NCBI GenBank assembly: GCA_016705335.1
Contig: JADIYN010000020.1
Span: 56,452-120,451, forward strand
DNA from: Draconibacterium sp.
GTDB lineage: Bacteria > Bacteroidota > Bacteroidia > Bacteroidales > Prolixibacteraceae
DNA: 64,000 bases
Reading direction: 5' to 3'
Shown here: positions 1-8,996 of the stretch, piece by piece
Numbering within the stretch: the first letter of the stretch is position 1
How the letters are laid out: each line of letters opens with the position of its first letter
Notes under the pieces: model-generated
Database searches by the model: none
What the model saw: the letters and a program-made list of their open reading frames with translations, nothing else
What the model was told of the DNA's origin: nothing
Position numbers and translations under genes: made by a program

Positions 1-76
1 GAATCCACAACCCCCCGATTGCAATAAGGAAAATCCCCAAATACACCCTTTTATTTTCTGACACACGGTTTTCCAT
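1..76 (-). CDS. Small membrane protein, N-terminal fragment (runs off window)
   Basis: Only the first 25 codons are inside the window. The start is an ATG at 74-76 on the minus strand. The visible peptide is a short polar head (MENRVSENKR) followed by the beginning of a hydrophobic helix (LGIFLIAIGGLWI). This matches the opening of the next gene upstream (MENKPENRN, then LAFVLIGIGSLWLL), so the two look like tandem paralogs of the small LiaF/LiaI-type transmembrane family found next to stress or cell-envelope regulators. Seen: the start codon, the hydrophobic segment and the resemblance to the neighbour. The family name is inference from a short fragment. Confidence 0.5.
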   Translation of the reverse strand, partial: MENRVSENKRVYLGIFLIAIGGLWI

Positions 77-110
77 AATTTCTGTATTAATTTGATTTAA
101 TGTATTTTAT

Positions 111-484
111 TCAAATTTTGCGAACAATTAATGCTATTCCTAAAGCTACCAACAATACCGGAAAAACATTGAGAACGTAAGTCCTGGCAAAACAAATATT
201 TTAGGAAGCAAAAAGATTCCGCCAATTACAATCAAAACTATTCCGGCCGAACGTTTACCGGCCATCAATACCAAACCCACAATAATTAAAATCATTGGCC
301 ACGAGAAAATAAAGTGGGTTAAATCACTAAACATGTTTTTGAATGGAAAGAAAATGTTTTGAAGGTAAAAATTCGGCCATTCAATATAAATCCCGATTTT
401 TCGCAAAAGCCACAAAGAACCTATTCCGATTAAAACAAAGGCTAAAACTACTCTTGAATTCCTATTTTCAGGTTTGTTTTCCAT
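111..484 (-). CDS. Small LiaF/LiaI-like transmembrane protein, frameshifted near its end
   Basis: About 124 residues once repaired. It begins with a polar head (MENKPENRNSR), followed by a first membrane helix (about residues 13-27), a loop, a second helix (about 61-76) and a third hydrophobic segment (about 79-97). This pattern of paired glycine-rich helices resembles the LiaF transmembrane domain (DUF5668-like). As read, the frame stops at 146. Adding one base to the T run near 163-168 restores PVLLVALGIALIVRKI, a final helix with a basic end, and a stop at 111-113. It lies 34 bases upstream of a paralogous start on the same strand, so the two probably form an operon. The function is unknown; a role in envelope stress sensing is only a family-level guess. 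Confidence 0.6.
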
Positions 485-778
485 GACGTTTTATTGATAG
501 TTTTGAGTTTCAAATATATCAATTCATGGCAAATCACAGTTACTTAACATTCGGTTAACATAGGATATGAATCGGTGAAAAGAGTTTTTGGTGTTAGAAA
601 GAGTATTTTGACTTTATTTTCAAAACTGATATTGGACAATTTAAAATGTTGAGCATTAGCCGGAATTAATAATTATTTTCCAAAAGTAAATTTTATAATT
701 GTTTTAAAATGAATCTTCAAACTCAAAATTCAAGTAATATAAATTGAATTTTGAGTTTGAAAACCTGGAAATTGAGAA
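485..778. other. Intergenic region, no gene seen
   Basis: About 290 AT-rich bases between the end of glnS and the start of the small membrane protein. It presumably holds the promoter for the minus-strand membrane protein pair. I see no RNA gene, convincing hairpin terminator or repeat here. Confidence 0.5.
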
Positions 779-2516
779 TTACCTGTTTATTAACTTTAAA
801 AATTTGTTTATCCTAATTTTTATTTTGCTCCTCACCCATGAATCCCGCAATTGCACGGTAAGATTGAAAACAGGTTTTTCTTTTGTAGAATCCAGATCGA
901 GGTTAAAATATCCCAACCTTTCAAATTGAAAATGATCTAGCGGTTTGCCATTTTTCACAAATGGTTCGATATAACAGTCAGTTAATATTTTCAATGAATC
1001 AGGATTCATAAATTCCTTGAAATCAACATCCTTGTGCCCATCCGGATTTTCATCTCTAAACAAACGGTCATACATGCGAACTTCTGATTTTATAGCATGT
1101 TTGGCAGAAACCCAATGCAAAGTGGATTTAACTTTGCGACCGTCAGGCGAATTACCTCCTTTTGAGGCAGGATCATAAGTGCAAAGCAACTCAGTTACCG
1201 TTCCATTTTCATCTTTAATAACTTCATTGCAAGTAATAAATACGCATACCGCAACCTTACTTCGGTTCCGGGTGATAAACGGAAAAACTTTTTAGGCGGA
1301 TTTTCCATAAAATCTTCCCGTTCAATATATAATTCATTTGAAAATGGCACTTTTCGCAATCCCATTCCTTCATCTTCCGGGTTATTTACTGCATCAAGTT
1401 CTTCAAAACCGTTTTCAGGATAGTTTGTGATTGTTACTTTTAAAGGGTTCAAAACACCCATAACACGCTGCGCGGTTTTGTTTAAATGTTCGCGTACACT
1501 GTATTCAAGCAACGAAACATCTATCATCCCGTCAACTTTTGTTACACCAATCCTGTCAGAAAAATTACGGATTGACTCAGGCGTGTAACCTCTTCTGCGC
1601 AAGCCCGAAATGGTTGGCATCCGTGGATCGTCCCACCCGCTTACGTGTTTGTCTTTTACCAATTCAAGTAATTTCCGTTTACTCATTACAGTGTATGTGA
1701 GGTTCAAACGTGCAAATTCTATTTGACGCGGGCGGTAATCAGTTTCCTGCAACTGGTCAACAAACCAGTTATATAATGGGCGGTGAACTTCGAATTCGAG
1801 GGTACAGATTGAATGCGTAATTCCTTCCCAGAAATCGCACTGACCGTGCGCAAAATCGTACATCGGGTAAACACACCATTTATCGCCTGTACGATGGTGA
1901 TGTGCCTTCATAATGCGATAAATAATTGGGTCTCGCATGTGCATATTTGGCGAGTTCATATCAATTTTTGCCCTTAGTACACAAGCTCCTTCGTCAAACC
2001 CTCCATTTGTCATCCTGTTGAATAATTCAATATTTTCATTAACAGAACGGTTTCTGAACGGACTTTCAGTGCCAGGTCGGGTAGGTGTACCTTTTGATTG
2101 CTGATAGTTTCTGCATCCTGATCGTCAACATATGCTTTGCCGTCTTTAATGAGTTGAACAGCAAATTCGTGCAACTTCACAAAATAGTCAGAGGCATAAT
2201 ATAAACGGTCAGCCCAATCGAAGCCCAGCCAATGAACATCTTCCATTATCGAATCAACATATTCGGTTTCTTCTTTCGAAGGATTTGTATCGTCGAAACG
2301 TAAATTACATTTTCCATTGAATTTTTCAGCAATCCCAAAATTCAGGCAAATTGATTTTGCATGACCAATGTGCAAATAACCATTGGGTTCAGGGGGGAAT
2401 CGTGTGTGCACACGTTTATTGTTTTTCCAAAGGTTAAGGTCGTCTGAAATTTGAGAATGTATAAAATTTACTTTTTTCTGAACGTCAAGACTTTCTGGTG
2501 TATTATTATCTGGCAT
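779..2516 (-). CDS. glnS: Glutamine--tRNA ligase (GlnRS), split by two frameshifts
   Basis: Class I aminoacyl-tRNA synthetase that charges tRNA-Gln with glutamine in the cytoplasm. The N-terminal piece (2010-2516) carries the HIGH-type signature PNGYLHIGH at about residues 44-52 and the FDDTNP motif. The middle piece (1195-2013) carries the KMSKS-type element VMSKRKL and the anticodon-domain start. The C-terminal piece (779-1189) ends the beta-barrel domain. The pieces overlap in different frames. Reading across about 2095 restores GTPTRPGTESPFRNRSVNEN, and reading across about 1240 restores the link into the last piece. The total of about 578 residues fits the family. The last residues (KIKIRINKFLKLINR) are unlike family ends, so a further indel near 800 is possible. 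Having glnS means this lineage charges Gln directly. Confidence 0.9.
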
Positions 2517-2636
2517 TGTCTGAAATTTTTATCTGCTTTAATCGACCGCAAAATTAAAAAATGATTTGTTAGAACGTTTAAACGCAGCTTGTTTTATCGC
2601 ATTATCTCACTTATTTTTAAATTCGCCAAAAAAACA

Positions 2637-2987
2637 ATGGTAATTATTGAAATCGAAGGAATGAAATTTTATGCTTTTCACGGGCATTTTGAATCAGAGC
2701 AAATTGTTGGGAATGAATTCAGCATTGATTTAAAGATAGAAAACTACAACAACAAAGCGGCAATTTCTGATAATTTGGATGATACAATAAATTACCAAAC
2801 TGCATATGAAATTGTAAAGCATGAAATGACCCAACCTTCGAAATTGCTTGAAAATGTTGCAAACAGGGTTTTAGATAGTTTGTATGAAAAATTCGCAACA
2901 ATAAAAAAAGCAACCATTAAAATCTCAAAAATGAATCCGCCAATGGGCGGCGAAATTGAAAAGGTCAGCATTACTTTGTCGAGATAA
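2637..2987 (+). CDS. folB: Dihydroneopterin aldolase
   Basis: A 116-residue enzyme of folate biosynthesis that converts 7,8-dihydroneopterin to 6-hydroxymethyl-dihydropterin and glycolaldehyde. Family features are the opening IEGMKFYAFHGHFESEQ (active-site region; Tyr and the GH.. stretch), the central DTINYQTAYEIV block and the C-terminal KMNPPMGGEIEKVSI segment. The frame is open from 2589, but ATG at 2637 gives the family-length protein starting MVIIEIEGM, so I chose it. It is divergent from glnS (about 120 bases between starts) and stands alone. No other folate gene is nearby. Confidence 0.9.
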   Translation: MVIIEIEGMKFYAFHGHFESEQIVGNEFSIDLKIENYNNKAAISDNLDDTINYQTAYEIVKHEMTQPSKLLENVANRVLDSLYEKFATIKKATIKISKMNPPMGGEIEKVSITLSR

Positions 2988-3344
2988 TATGTTGTATAAT
3001 ATATAAATTCATCATAAAAACCTGATTATCCTCAAATATTACAGGCAATAAATCAGTAATTTTGGCAAAATAATTTACAACCATTAAATCATGTTTTTAT
3101 CAGAAAATATATTGAACGAAGGAAGGACATCCGTTAACAATTCAAAAGTTATTACCCGGAGGCATTCAGAAGGGAAAAACCCAAAATCGGTATTATTGGA
3201 AACCAGGTTGTCAGCACTCAAATCGACAAAATCAAGGGCTTGTGTAAATTCCAACTGGCAGAAACTACGCGGATAACTTCTTTTCACAATAACTTCTTGT
3301 TTGAATTGCAAAATTTCTTAGATTTGCAGACCAAAATAAAAAAT
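2988..3344. other. Intergenic stretch before tRNA-Cys, no supported gene
   Basis: About 357 bases. Short open frames exist on both strands (for example 3091-3276 plus and 3084-3311 minus), but none has a recognisable motif or convincing start, and their peptides look random. The segment 3130-3330 has one frame with mild coding appearance (KIGIIGNQVVSTQIDKIKG), which might be a decayed remnant. I could not identify it. Confidence 0.4.
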
Positions 3345-3415
3345 GGTCTCTTGGCCGAGTGGTTAGGCAGCGGTCTGCAAAACCGTGTACGGCGGTTCGA
3401 ATCCGCCAGAGACCT
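3345..3415 (+). tRNA. tRNA-Cys (GCA)
   Basis: A cloverleaf can be folded by eye. Acceptor arms are GGTCTCT and AGAGACC with discriminator T. The D-arm is GGCCGAGTGGTTAGGC, the anticodon stem is GCGGT/ACCGT around loop CTGCAAA (anticodon GCA), and the T-arm is GGCGGTTCGAATCCGCC. No CCA is encoded. A rho-independent terminator follows directly. Confidence 0.95.
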
Positions 3416-3427
3416 CACAAAAATTAC

Positions 3428-3468
3428 AAAACCGATTGAATCAATTTAATATTCGATCGGTTTTTTTT
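3428..3468 (+). terminator. Rho-independent terminator after tRNA-Cys
   Basis: The inverted repeat AAACCGATTGAAT ... ATTCGATCGGTTT (one bulge) is followed by a run of eight T residues ending at 3468. It lies 13 bases beyond the tRNA. Confidence 0.85.
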
Positions 3469-3627
3469 GAAATAAATTTTGTTGAAAAACACAATTTCAG
3501 AATCAGAATTTTAACTTTTCAGATTTTGGATAAATAATGACTTTCTTTTATAATTTTCAAGGGATTATTTTCAAAGGTTTTTTTATTCGTAAGAGAAAAA
3601 GAATCACCTTTTTGTGATATTTACAAT

Positions 3628-4371
3628 ATGAAAATTTTACGAATTATTTTTCAGTTTCCACTTGCATTTATCAGGTTGATATTTATTGTTTTTATGTCAG
3701 CTTATGTTGTTGCAGTTGGTTGGATTTGGATGAAAATTTTCGGTTTTAGTAAACGCTTGCAAAAGTGGGTGATGCAAACCTGGGGGAAAAGTATCCTCTT
3801 CTTTTGTGGAATCAGGATTGAAAGGAATGATTTGCCGGCTATTAAAAATTTTATTTTAATGCCCAATCACCGAAGTTATATCGACATTTTTATTGTAGCT
3901 GCTTTAACCCCGGCCGCGATGGTTAGCAAAGCAGAAATAAAGAACTGGCCTTTGGGAAAATTGGGTATAAAAGTTACAAATTCAATATTTGTTGATCGAT
4001 CGGAATTAAAGTTTGATTAAAAACAATGAACAAAATAAAGGAATCGGTAAATAGAGGATACCGGTTATGTTATTCCCTGAAGGCGGAACTTATAACGGGC
4101 CACTGACAAAACCATTTAAAAACGGAGTTTCAAATTGCGGCAGATGCCAAAATACCTGTAATTCCAATGGCAATTAATTATAAAGATATTGAAGATGCCT
4201 GGGTTGGGGAAGAAAGTTTTGTCACATTTTTTTCAGGCAAATGGGAAAACCTGTAACTAAGGTTTTGTAAAATATGGAACCCCGGTTTTTGGGTCCGATT
4301 ACAAACAAATTCAAAATGATACAAAGGAGCAAATCGATTCGATGCTATCTGAAATTATCCGTTCAAATTAA
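3628..4371 (+). pseudogene. 1-acylglycerol-3-phosphate O-acyltransferase (PlsC-like), multiply frameshifted
   Basis: Related to lysophosphatidate acyltransferases, which add the second acyl chain in phospholipid synthesis at the inner membrane. The intact first part (3628-4020) has an N-terminal membrane helix (about residues 9-35), the acyltransferase box NHRSYID (an NHxxxxD motif) and KAEIKNWPLGK. After an early stop at 4020, other frames supply the rest: VMLFPEGGTYNG (the FPEG motif), PVIPMAINY and a C-terminal QIDSMLSEIIRSN ending at TAA 4369-4371. At least four frame changes are needed (near 4010, 4055, 4130 and 4235-4260), more than in neighbouring genes. It may be a true pseudogene or a stretch of poor sequence. 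It ends head-to-head with the permease, overlapping by four bases. Confidence 0.7.
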
Positions 4372-5732
4372 AATTTATTTTTCTTCCATTTAAACCAATA
4401 ATAGACAGGTATCCCTGAAAGCGCCGTTAATATTGCAATGGATGATTCAAGTGGTCGTTCAAGAAAAGACAATATTAAAATAATGATTCCGGTAAATATG
4501 AAAATAACATGTACAATAGGAAAACCTGGCATTTTTAAAGCAGTTTTTTTATTTCGCCTAATTTTAAAAACTCCAAAAACTGCCAGAATTGGAAAAATAC
4601 CTAATGAAAATCCCATGTAAACAAGAATTTGTTCAAAAGTCCCAGACAAAACAAGTACAATCGCAATCGAACTTTGCAGTAAAATAGCGCCAACCGGCAC
4701 TTTGTACCTGGGATGAACTTTTGGCGGCAAATGCAAAAAAATATCCTTCTTTTGTCATTGAATAATAAACACGTGGCCCTAAAATAATAAATGCGCTTAA
4801 TGAAGAAATCAGGGCAAAAGAGATTAGTATTGATATTACAGATTCTGCCTTGGGCCCAAATGCCTTTCCGGCTGCAAGTCCTGCAATTTCTGTAACACCA
4901 GTCATTTCGGCAGGAGGAATAGCATACACAAAGAACATATTAAATAAAAATATAGAACCATAACAATCCCTGTTGATATCAATAAGGATTTTGGAATAAC
5001 TTTTTGAGGTGATTTTATTTCGGAACCGATATAAGTAGCAGAATTCCAACCACTGTAAGCAAACATTACAAACATTAACGACAGTCCAATTGATTTCCAT
5101 CCGGAAAATGTAAACTGAAATTGACTTTCGGTATGAAAATTCTGGAAACTGCCATTTCCAAATGTAAATCCGGCTAAAATTACTCCAGCAATTAATGCCA
5201 CTTTTAATAATGTCAATACATTTTGAACCCGCGTACCAAAAACTATTCCTCTCGAATGGATCAATGTAAATATGAGTATTATGAATATTGAAAATAGTTT
5301 TTTAAAAAGATCAAAAGACAAATATTCTGTATTTATCAAAAAGTTTTGCAACGAGGGGATTGCCATTGTAAAATACTCAGAAAAACCAATTGCAGAAGCT
5401 GCAATTGGTGCAGAAAAACCTACTATTAACGATAACCAGCCGCTTAAAAATCCGAGCAGCGGATTAAAAAGTTTTGTTATAAAAATATACTCACCTCCGG
5501 CTTCCGGGAAATTTGCACCTAACTCACCAAAAGCAATTGCTCCACAAAATGCAATAATCCCTCCTGCAAACCAAAGCGATAGCATCATAAAAGGATTACC
5601 AACAAACCCCATAATAAAACCTGAAGTCGTGAAAATACCAGTCCCAATGATATTTGCCACTACAATGTTTGTTCAGGGAATAGTCCCAGTTTCCTGGACA
5701 ATTTGATTTTGGATTATTCAAGATAACTTCAT
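4368..5732 (-). CDS. APC-family amino acid permease, frameshifted
   Basis: Inner-membrane transporter of the amino acid-polyamine-organocation superfamily. The first intact piece (4902-5660) begins VANIIGTGIFTTSGF, the characteristic helix-1 glycine motif that binds substrate backbone, and has further helices including ELGANFPEAGGEY. The second (4633-5100) contains the AGLAAGKAFGP and LSAFIILGPRVYYSMTKEG segments. The third (4368-4736) holds the last helices. Upstream of 5660 a different frame reads SRKLGLFPEQT, typical of what precedes helix 1, so I place the start at ATG 5730-5732 with an indel near 5665. Further shifts lie near 4930 and 4720. Substrate cannot be told; the family includes neutral amino acid and cationic transporters. 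Confidence 0.8.
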
Positions 5733-5770
5733 TTATTACTTCAAAACCAGTTTAGAGGATACCCGATTTA

Positions 5771-6415
5771 TTATTTGTCCCTCAATTTATAGCTAATCGA
5801 AATGCCCGAACGGCTTGTTTTATCTATAGTTGTTTGGTAATTTTTTAGACTTTCAATATAATCTAAAAACTCGGTTATACCTGATGCTTTCATTGCAATG
5901 TTGTGCGCAGTAAAACAACCACCAATCACAAGTTTTGGATCCATTGCGATAAAATAGTTTTTGTACCAATATTTATCTGCATCACTAAAAACAAAATCAT
6001 ATTTTCCGGGTAAATTAGGAACAAGATCATGAGCATCAGCCAAACGTGCGTCTATAAATTTATCAACACCAGCTTTTTTAAAATTCGATTTAGCTTGCAG
6101 GTAGCGTCTTTTGTCGATCTCAATAGTAATTAATTTTCCACCTGTTTTGCTTAAAGCCCAGGCAATCCAAATTGCTGAGTGGCCTGTGGAAGTTCCAATT
6201 TCAACAGAGTTTTTAAAATTATTTTCAACTATTATATCATATAATATTTTACCATCATTGATGGGAATATTCATATCTCCCCAGTTTTCAGCATTATCTT
6301 TTAAAAATGCTTTTACTTTTTTGTCAAGTTCATTTTCAACTGCAGGATATTGCGCCAAGCCTTGCGAAAAACTGCAAAGCACCGCTATAATTATGAATAA
6401 ATACCTGTTTGCCAT
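5771..6415 (-). CDS. Class I SAM-dependent O-methyltransferase with an N-terminal signal peptide
   Basis: A 214-residue protein of the catechol-O-methyltransferase-like O-methyltransferase family 3. The S-adenosylmethionine site is visible as VEIGTSTGHSAIW (motif I, about residues 70-82), followed by an acidic ligand in LITIEID, then ARLADAHDL and DFVFSDADKYWYKNY (the metal and substrate region). The first 21 residues, MANRYLFIIIAVLCSFSQGLA, form a classical signal peptide with a likely cut before QYP. This is unusual because SAM is cytoplasmic. The mature domain is complete without this extension, so the leader is an addition rather than part of the fold. It stands alone; the substrate is unknown. 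Confidence 0.8.
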   Translation of the reverse strand: MANRYLFIIIAVLCSFSQGLAQYPAVENELDKKVKAFLKDNAENWGDMNIPINDGKILYDIIVENNFKNSVEIGTSTGHSAIWIAWALSKTGGKLITIEIDKRRYLQAKSNFKKAGVDKFIDARLADAHDLVPNLPGKYDFVFSDADKYWYKNYFIAMDPKLVIGGCFTAHNIAMKASGITEFLDYIESLKNYQTTIDKTSRSGISISYKLRDK

Positions 6416-6672
6416 ATTATTTTAACAAGAATAAAGTCTTAAAGTTAAAAATAAATTCAATGAAATAAATACTGAGTTACTATAGTAAGTTTTTCTGTGT
6501 ACTTTTTGAAATCACAATAACTTGTTCATAACGAATAAGTTTTGTGTAATTTGATTAGGTTGGTACTTGTTTTACAACAGGAATACAGAAGTTAAACCAC
6601 CTGGTCGAATAAAATAATTAGTTAAAAAGTGTAAATTTTCTTTGTGTATAATTTGTTATTTAAAAAATGGAT

Positions 6673-6680
6673 TACCTTTG
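6673..6680 (+). promoter_or_regulatory. Possible Bacteroidetes-type promoter (-7 box TACCTTTG)
   Basis: TACCTTTG matches the Bacteroidetes -7 consensus TAnnTTTG. A TTTG element lies 17 bases upstream, close to the usual spacing for the -33 element. There is no gene directly downstream, which points to an RNA transcript starting near 6686. Confidence 0.4.
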
Positions 6681-6685
6681 TAAGG

Positions 6686-6757
6686 CATTTGGGATTCATC
6701 CCATATTGTGTGTTTGGGGGTTAACATTTAAGGAGGAGGCTATTGAGCTTCCTCCTT
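6686..6757 (+). ncRNA. Candidate small RNA with SD/anti-SD hairpin
   Basis: Downstream of the possible promoter lie two hairpins. The first is GGGAT-TC-ATCCC (6691-6702). The second is a 12-bp stem, AAGGAGGAGGCT pairing with AGCTTCCTCCTT (6730-6757), around an ATTG loop. The 5' arm contains a perfect Shine-Dalgarno sequence, and the 3' arm resembles the 16S rRNA 3' end (CCTCCTTT). The second hairpin is not followed by a T run, so the transcript end is uncertain. I do not recognise an RNA family. Confidence 0.35.
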
Positions 6758-6862
6758 TCCGTTATAGCCTTTGTTCATCACGAAAAAATTCATTAAATAT
6801 TTTCTAAAAGTTTTGATAGTCAGGAATTACCGGGGTTTGAAATTGAAATTGTTTTTGAAAAG

Positions 6863-6935
6863 AGCCACTCATGGGATTCGAACCCACGACCTGCTCATTA
6901 CGAATGAGCTGCTCTACCAGCTGAGCTAAAGTGGC
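6863..6935 (-). tRNA. tRNA-Thr (CGT)
   Basis: On the minus strand, acceptor arms GCCACTT/GAGTGGC enclose D-arm TAGCTCAGCTGGTAGAGCA, anticodon stem CTCAT/ATGAG with loop TCGTA (anticodon CGT, reading ACG) and T-arm GTGGGTTCGAATCCCAT. The discriminator is T and no CCA is encoded. Confidence 0.93.
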
Positions 6936-7082
6936 TTTTATTGAATTAATACAGATCTGTCAATTTGTTATTTAAAACAAGACCTGAATTAAATAACAGG
7001 TCTAAATATATCAATATATTGAATACATAAAACCTACTTAAATATTATATCACAAGTTTTTATATTTTTGCACAAATTAAAA

Positions 7083-7531
7083 ATGACAGACATGAAAGAA
7101 GCAGAAATCCATACCTCAAAAGGAGTAATGAAAGTGAAATTTTATGAGGAGGATGCGCCAAAAAATGTGGCTAATTTTATTAAGCTTGCCAAATCGGGTT
7201 TTTACGATGGTTTAACATTCCACAGGGTTATTCCTAACTTTGTAATACAAGGTGGATGTCCGGACGGAACTGGTGCAGGCGGTCCGGGTTACACCGTGGA
7301 CTGTGAACTTGATGGGAAGAATCAATATCATGAACGAGGTGTGCTTTCAATGGCACATGCCGGAAGAAACACAAATGGTTCGCAATTTTTTATTTGTCAC
7401 AATCGCCAGGGAACCCAGCATTTAGACAGGCATCATACCTGTTTTGGTAAAGTTTATGAAGGGCTTGATGTTATTAGATAAAATTAGGCAAGGATGATGA
7501 AATTGAAAAAATTGTAATTGTTGAAGTATAA
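7083..7531 (+). CDS. Peptidyl-prolyl cis-trans isomerase, cyclophilin type, frameshifted near the end
   Basis: Cytoplasmic cyclophilin that speeds proline isomerisation during folding; there is no signal peptide. Visible family motifs are FHRVIPNFVIQGG (catalytic Arg in FHR), GPGYTVDCE, GVLSMAHAGRNTNGSQFFI (the MA.AG..tNGSQFFI signature) and HTCFGKVYEGLDV. The frame is open from a TTG at 7068, but ATG 7083 is the better start. As read it stops at 7481 (DVIR). The following bases in another frame give KLGKDDEIEKIVIVEV and a stop at 7529-7531, the normal cyclophilin ending, so there is an indel near 7480-7490. A terminator follows. Confidence 0.88.
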
Positions 7532-7554
7532 TTGATTATGCAATTTATTTTAAA

Positions 7555-7586
7555 GGAGGAAATGATTACAACATTTCCTCTTTTTG
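7555..7586 (+). terminator. Rho-independent terminator after the cyclophilin gene
   Basis: Stem AGGAAATG (7557-7564) pairs with CATTTCCT (7572-7579) around a 7-base loop and is followed by CTTTTTG. It lies 25 bases past the repaired stop. Confidence 0.75.
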
Positions 7587-7646
7587 TTTGAATCTTACTG
7601 ATTTTGATACTTATAGCATTATTTTAGCATAATAAAGTAAACTTCA

Positions 7647-8346
7647 ATGATAAAGGAATTTCAATATACATTTGAAGAATTGGGATTGGCAACAAAAGAC
7701 CTTGGAGAATTGATGGGTTTTGAAGATGGTGAAATCCCTGAACCATTTCCTGAATTAATAAACAATGCTTTTGCAAGTGTTCCGTCTTACTGTAGTATCA
7801 GGGGAGGTTATAAAGTTTTCAACTCAAATGACAAGTATCGGTAAAACAACGATTACAATTTGCGGACAAATTTTTAATCCCTCAAAAATAATTACAACAC
7901 AGTTTGAAAAAGCAAGTACTTTAGCGCTGTTTGTTTGCACAGCCGGACCGGAAATATCGCAATTGTCAAAAGGAATTTCGGATAACGGCGATCCGCTTTT
8001 AGGCTATGTGTATGATATAATTGGTTCGTTAACTGTTGAAAAGGCGACGGACAAAATTCAAAAAGAACTCGAAATTGAGTGTCAAAAATTGGGTTTGAAA
8101 ATATCGGATAGGTTTTCGCCGGGCTACTGTGATTGGAGTGTTTCGGAACAACAAATGTTATTTGCTCTGATGCCTGAGAATTTTTGTGGAGTATCGTTAT
8201 CTGAGTCATCATTAATGTCGCCCATAAAATCGGTAAGTGGAATCATTGCTGTTGGAGATCAGCTCGAACAAAAGGGTTATCAATGCCGCTGGTGTACTGA
8301 TAAGAATTGTATGTATGGCAAAATTAAACGCCAGAAAAAGATTTGA
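7647..8346 (+). CDS. Stand-alone vitamin B12-dependent methionine synthase activation-domain protein, frameshifted
   Basis: Resembles the C-terminal reactivation domain of MetH, which binds SAM and remethylates the oxidised cobalamin cofactor. Two frames join near 7815 to give about 232 residues. Diagnostic stretches are SDRFSPGYCDWSVSEQ (the RxGYG/SPGYCDW region that contacts SAM and corrinoid) and the C-terminal cysteine-rich CRWCTDKNCMYGK. LGYVYDIIGSLTVEKATDKIQ is the helical part of the domain. Such short proteins occur separately from MetH and are thought to support split methionine synthases or other corrinoid methyltransferases. No metH piece is in this window, so the partner is unknown. 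The CxxC...C cluster could bind a metal. Confidence 0.8.
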
Positions 8347-8498
8347 AAAAAAAACCAATAAAACTGTTGGATAATTCATTACTAAAATCTTTATTTGTTG
8401 AAGTTTTAATTGGAAAGCAATTTACATAGTATCAATAAAATACATTTTTTTAAGCAACAAGATTTTTTAAAAACTTTATTTCAATTTACCAAAATCGT

Positions 8499-8879
8499 AT
8501 GAAAATTAATAAACCCAGGGTAATAAAAGATTATAACAAACTTGACAAAGATCTTCAACAGCAAATAAAACTTGTTTATGCAGATGGTTTTGCTGATAAT
8601 CTGATTCATTTTTTTGATAAAAATGGATTAAAAATCACAGTACTTCCGTTTGAAACTGAAGATAAATATTACATGCTTAGGATGACTGAAAATGAAGCAG
8701 TTCAGATTGTTGATGATGATGATGACTTCGATGAAGATGGATTCTTAAAAACAGAAGTCAAACAGGATTATGAAGACAAATATGCTGACATGGATCACAT
8801 TGCCGATCAGATAAGCGACGAAGAAGATGATATGAGTGATGATGATGACGATGCAGGTGCAGATGATGATGATGATTAG
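8499..8879 (+). CDS. Conserved-looking hypothetical protein with acidic tail
   Basis: 126 residues; I do not recognise a named family. The first 65 or so residues look folded (IKDYNKLDKDLQQQIKLVYADG; KITVLPFETEDKYYMLRMT). The remaining half is extremely rich in Asp and Glu with runs of four or five Asp, encoded largely by GAT repeats. There is no signal peptide or membrane segment, so it is probably cytoplasmic. Acidic tails of this kind are seen in proteins that bind basic or nucleic-acid-binding partners, but that is speculation. A strong terminator follows, and it is transcribed alone. Confidence 0.65.
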   Translation: MKINKPRVIKDYNKLDKDLQQQIKLVYADGFADNLIHFFDKNGLKITVLPFETEDKYYMLRMTENEAVQIVDDDDDFDEDGFLKTEVKQDYEDKYADMDHIADQISDEEDDMSDDDDDAGADDDDD

Positions 8880-8904
8880 TTCAACACAAGAAATATTATT
8901 GTAG

Positions 8905-8939
8905 AAAAGGGTTTGCAACTGCAAACCCTTTTTTCTTTT
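8905..8939 (+). terminator. Rho-independent terminator
   Basis: AAAAGGGTTTGCA/TGCAAACCCTTTT forms a near-perfect stem with a tiny loop and is followed by TTTTTCTTTT. It lies 25 bases past the acidic hypothetical and about 60 bases past the end of the convergent dcw operon (yqeY), so it may act in both directions. Confidence 0.85.
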
Positions 8940-8996
8940 ATTTATGGTTGGTAATCTTTGGAAAGCACTGCTATACCTTCCATTCTAAATGTTTTA

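Larger units (their letters stand above)
6416..6862. other. Intergenic region holding a candidate small RNA
   Basis: About 447 bases between the methyltransferase start and tRNA-Thr. No open reading frame of note. The only structured part is 6673-6760, described separately. The rest is AT-rich and presumably includes the methyltransferase promoter. Confidence 0.5.

Noticed and set aside
2010..2100. Programmed ribosomal frameshifting as a reason for split genes
   Set aside because: The breaks are scattered over unrelated genes, many lie at plain homopolymers without stimulatory structures, and most are repaired by one added base. Error is the simpler reading.
3084..3311. Open frames on both strands before tRNA-Cys
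   Set aside because: No family motif, no convincing start or ribosome-binding site, and the peptides look random.
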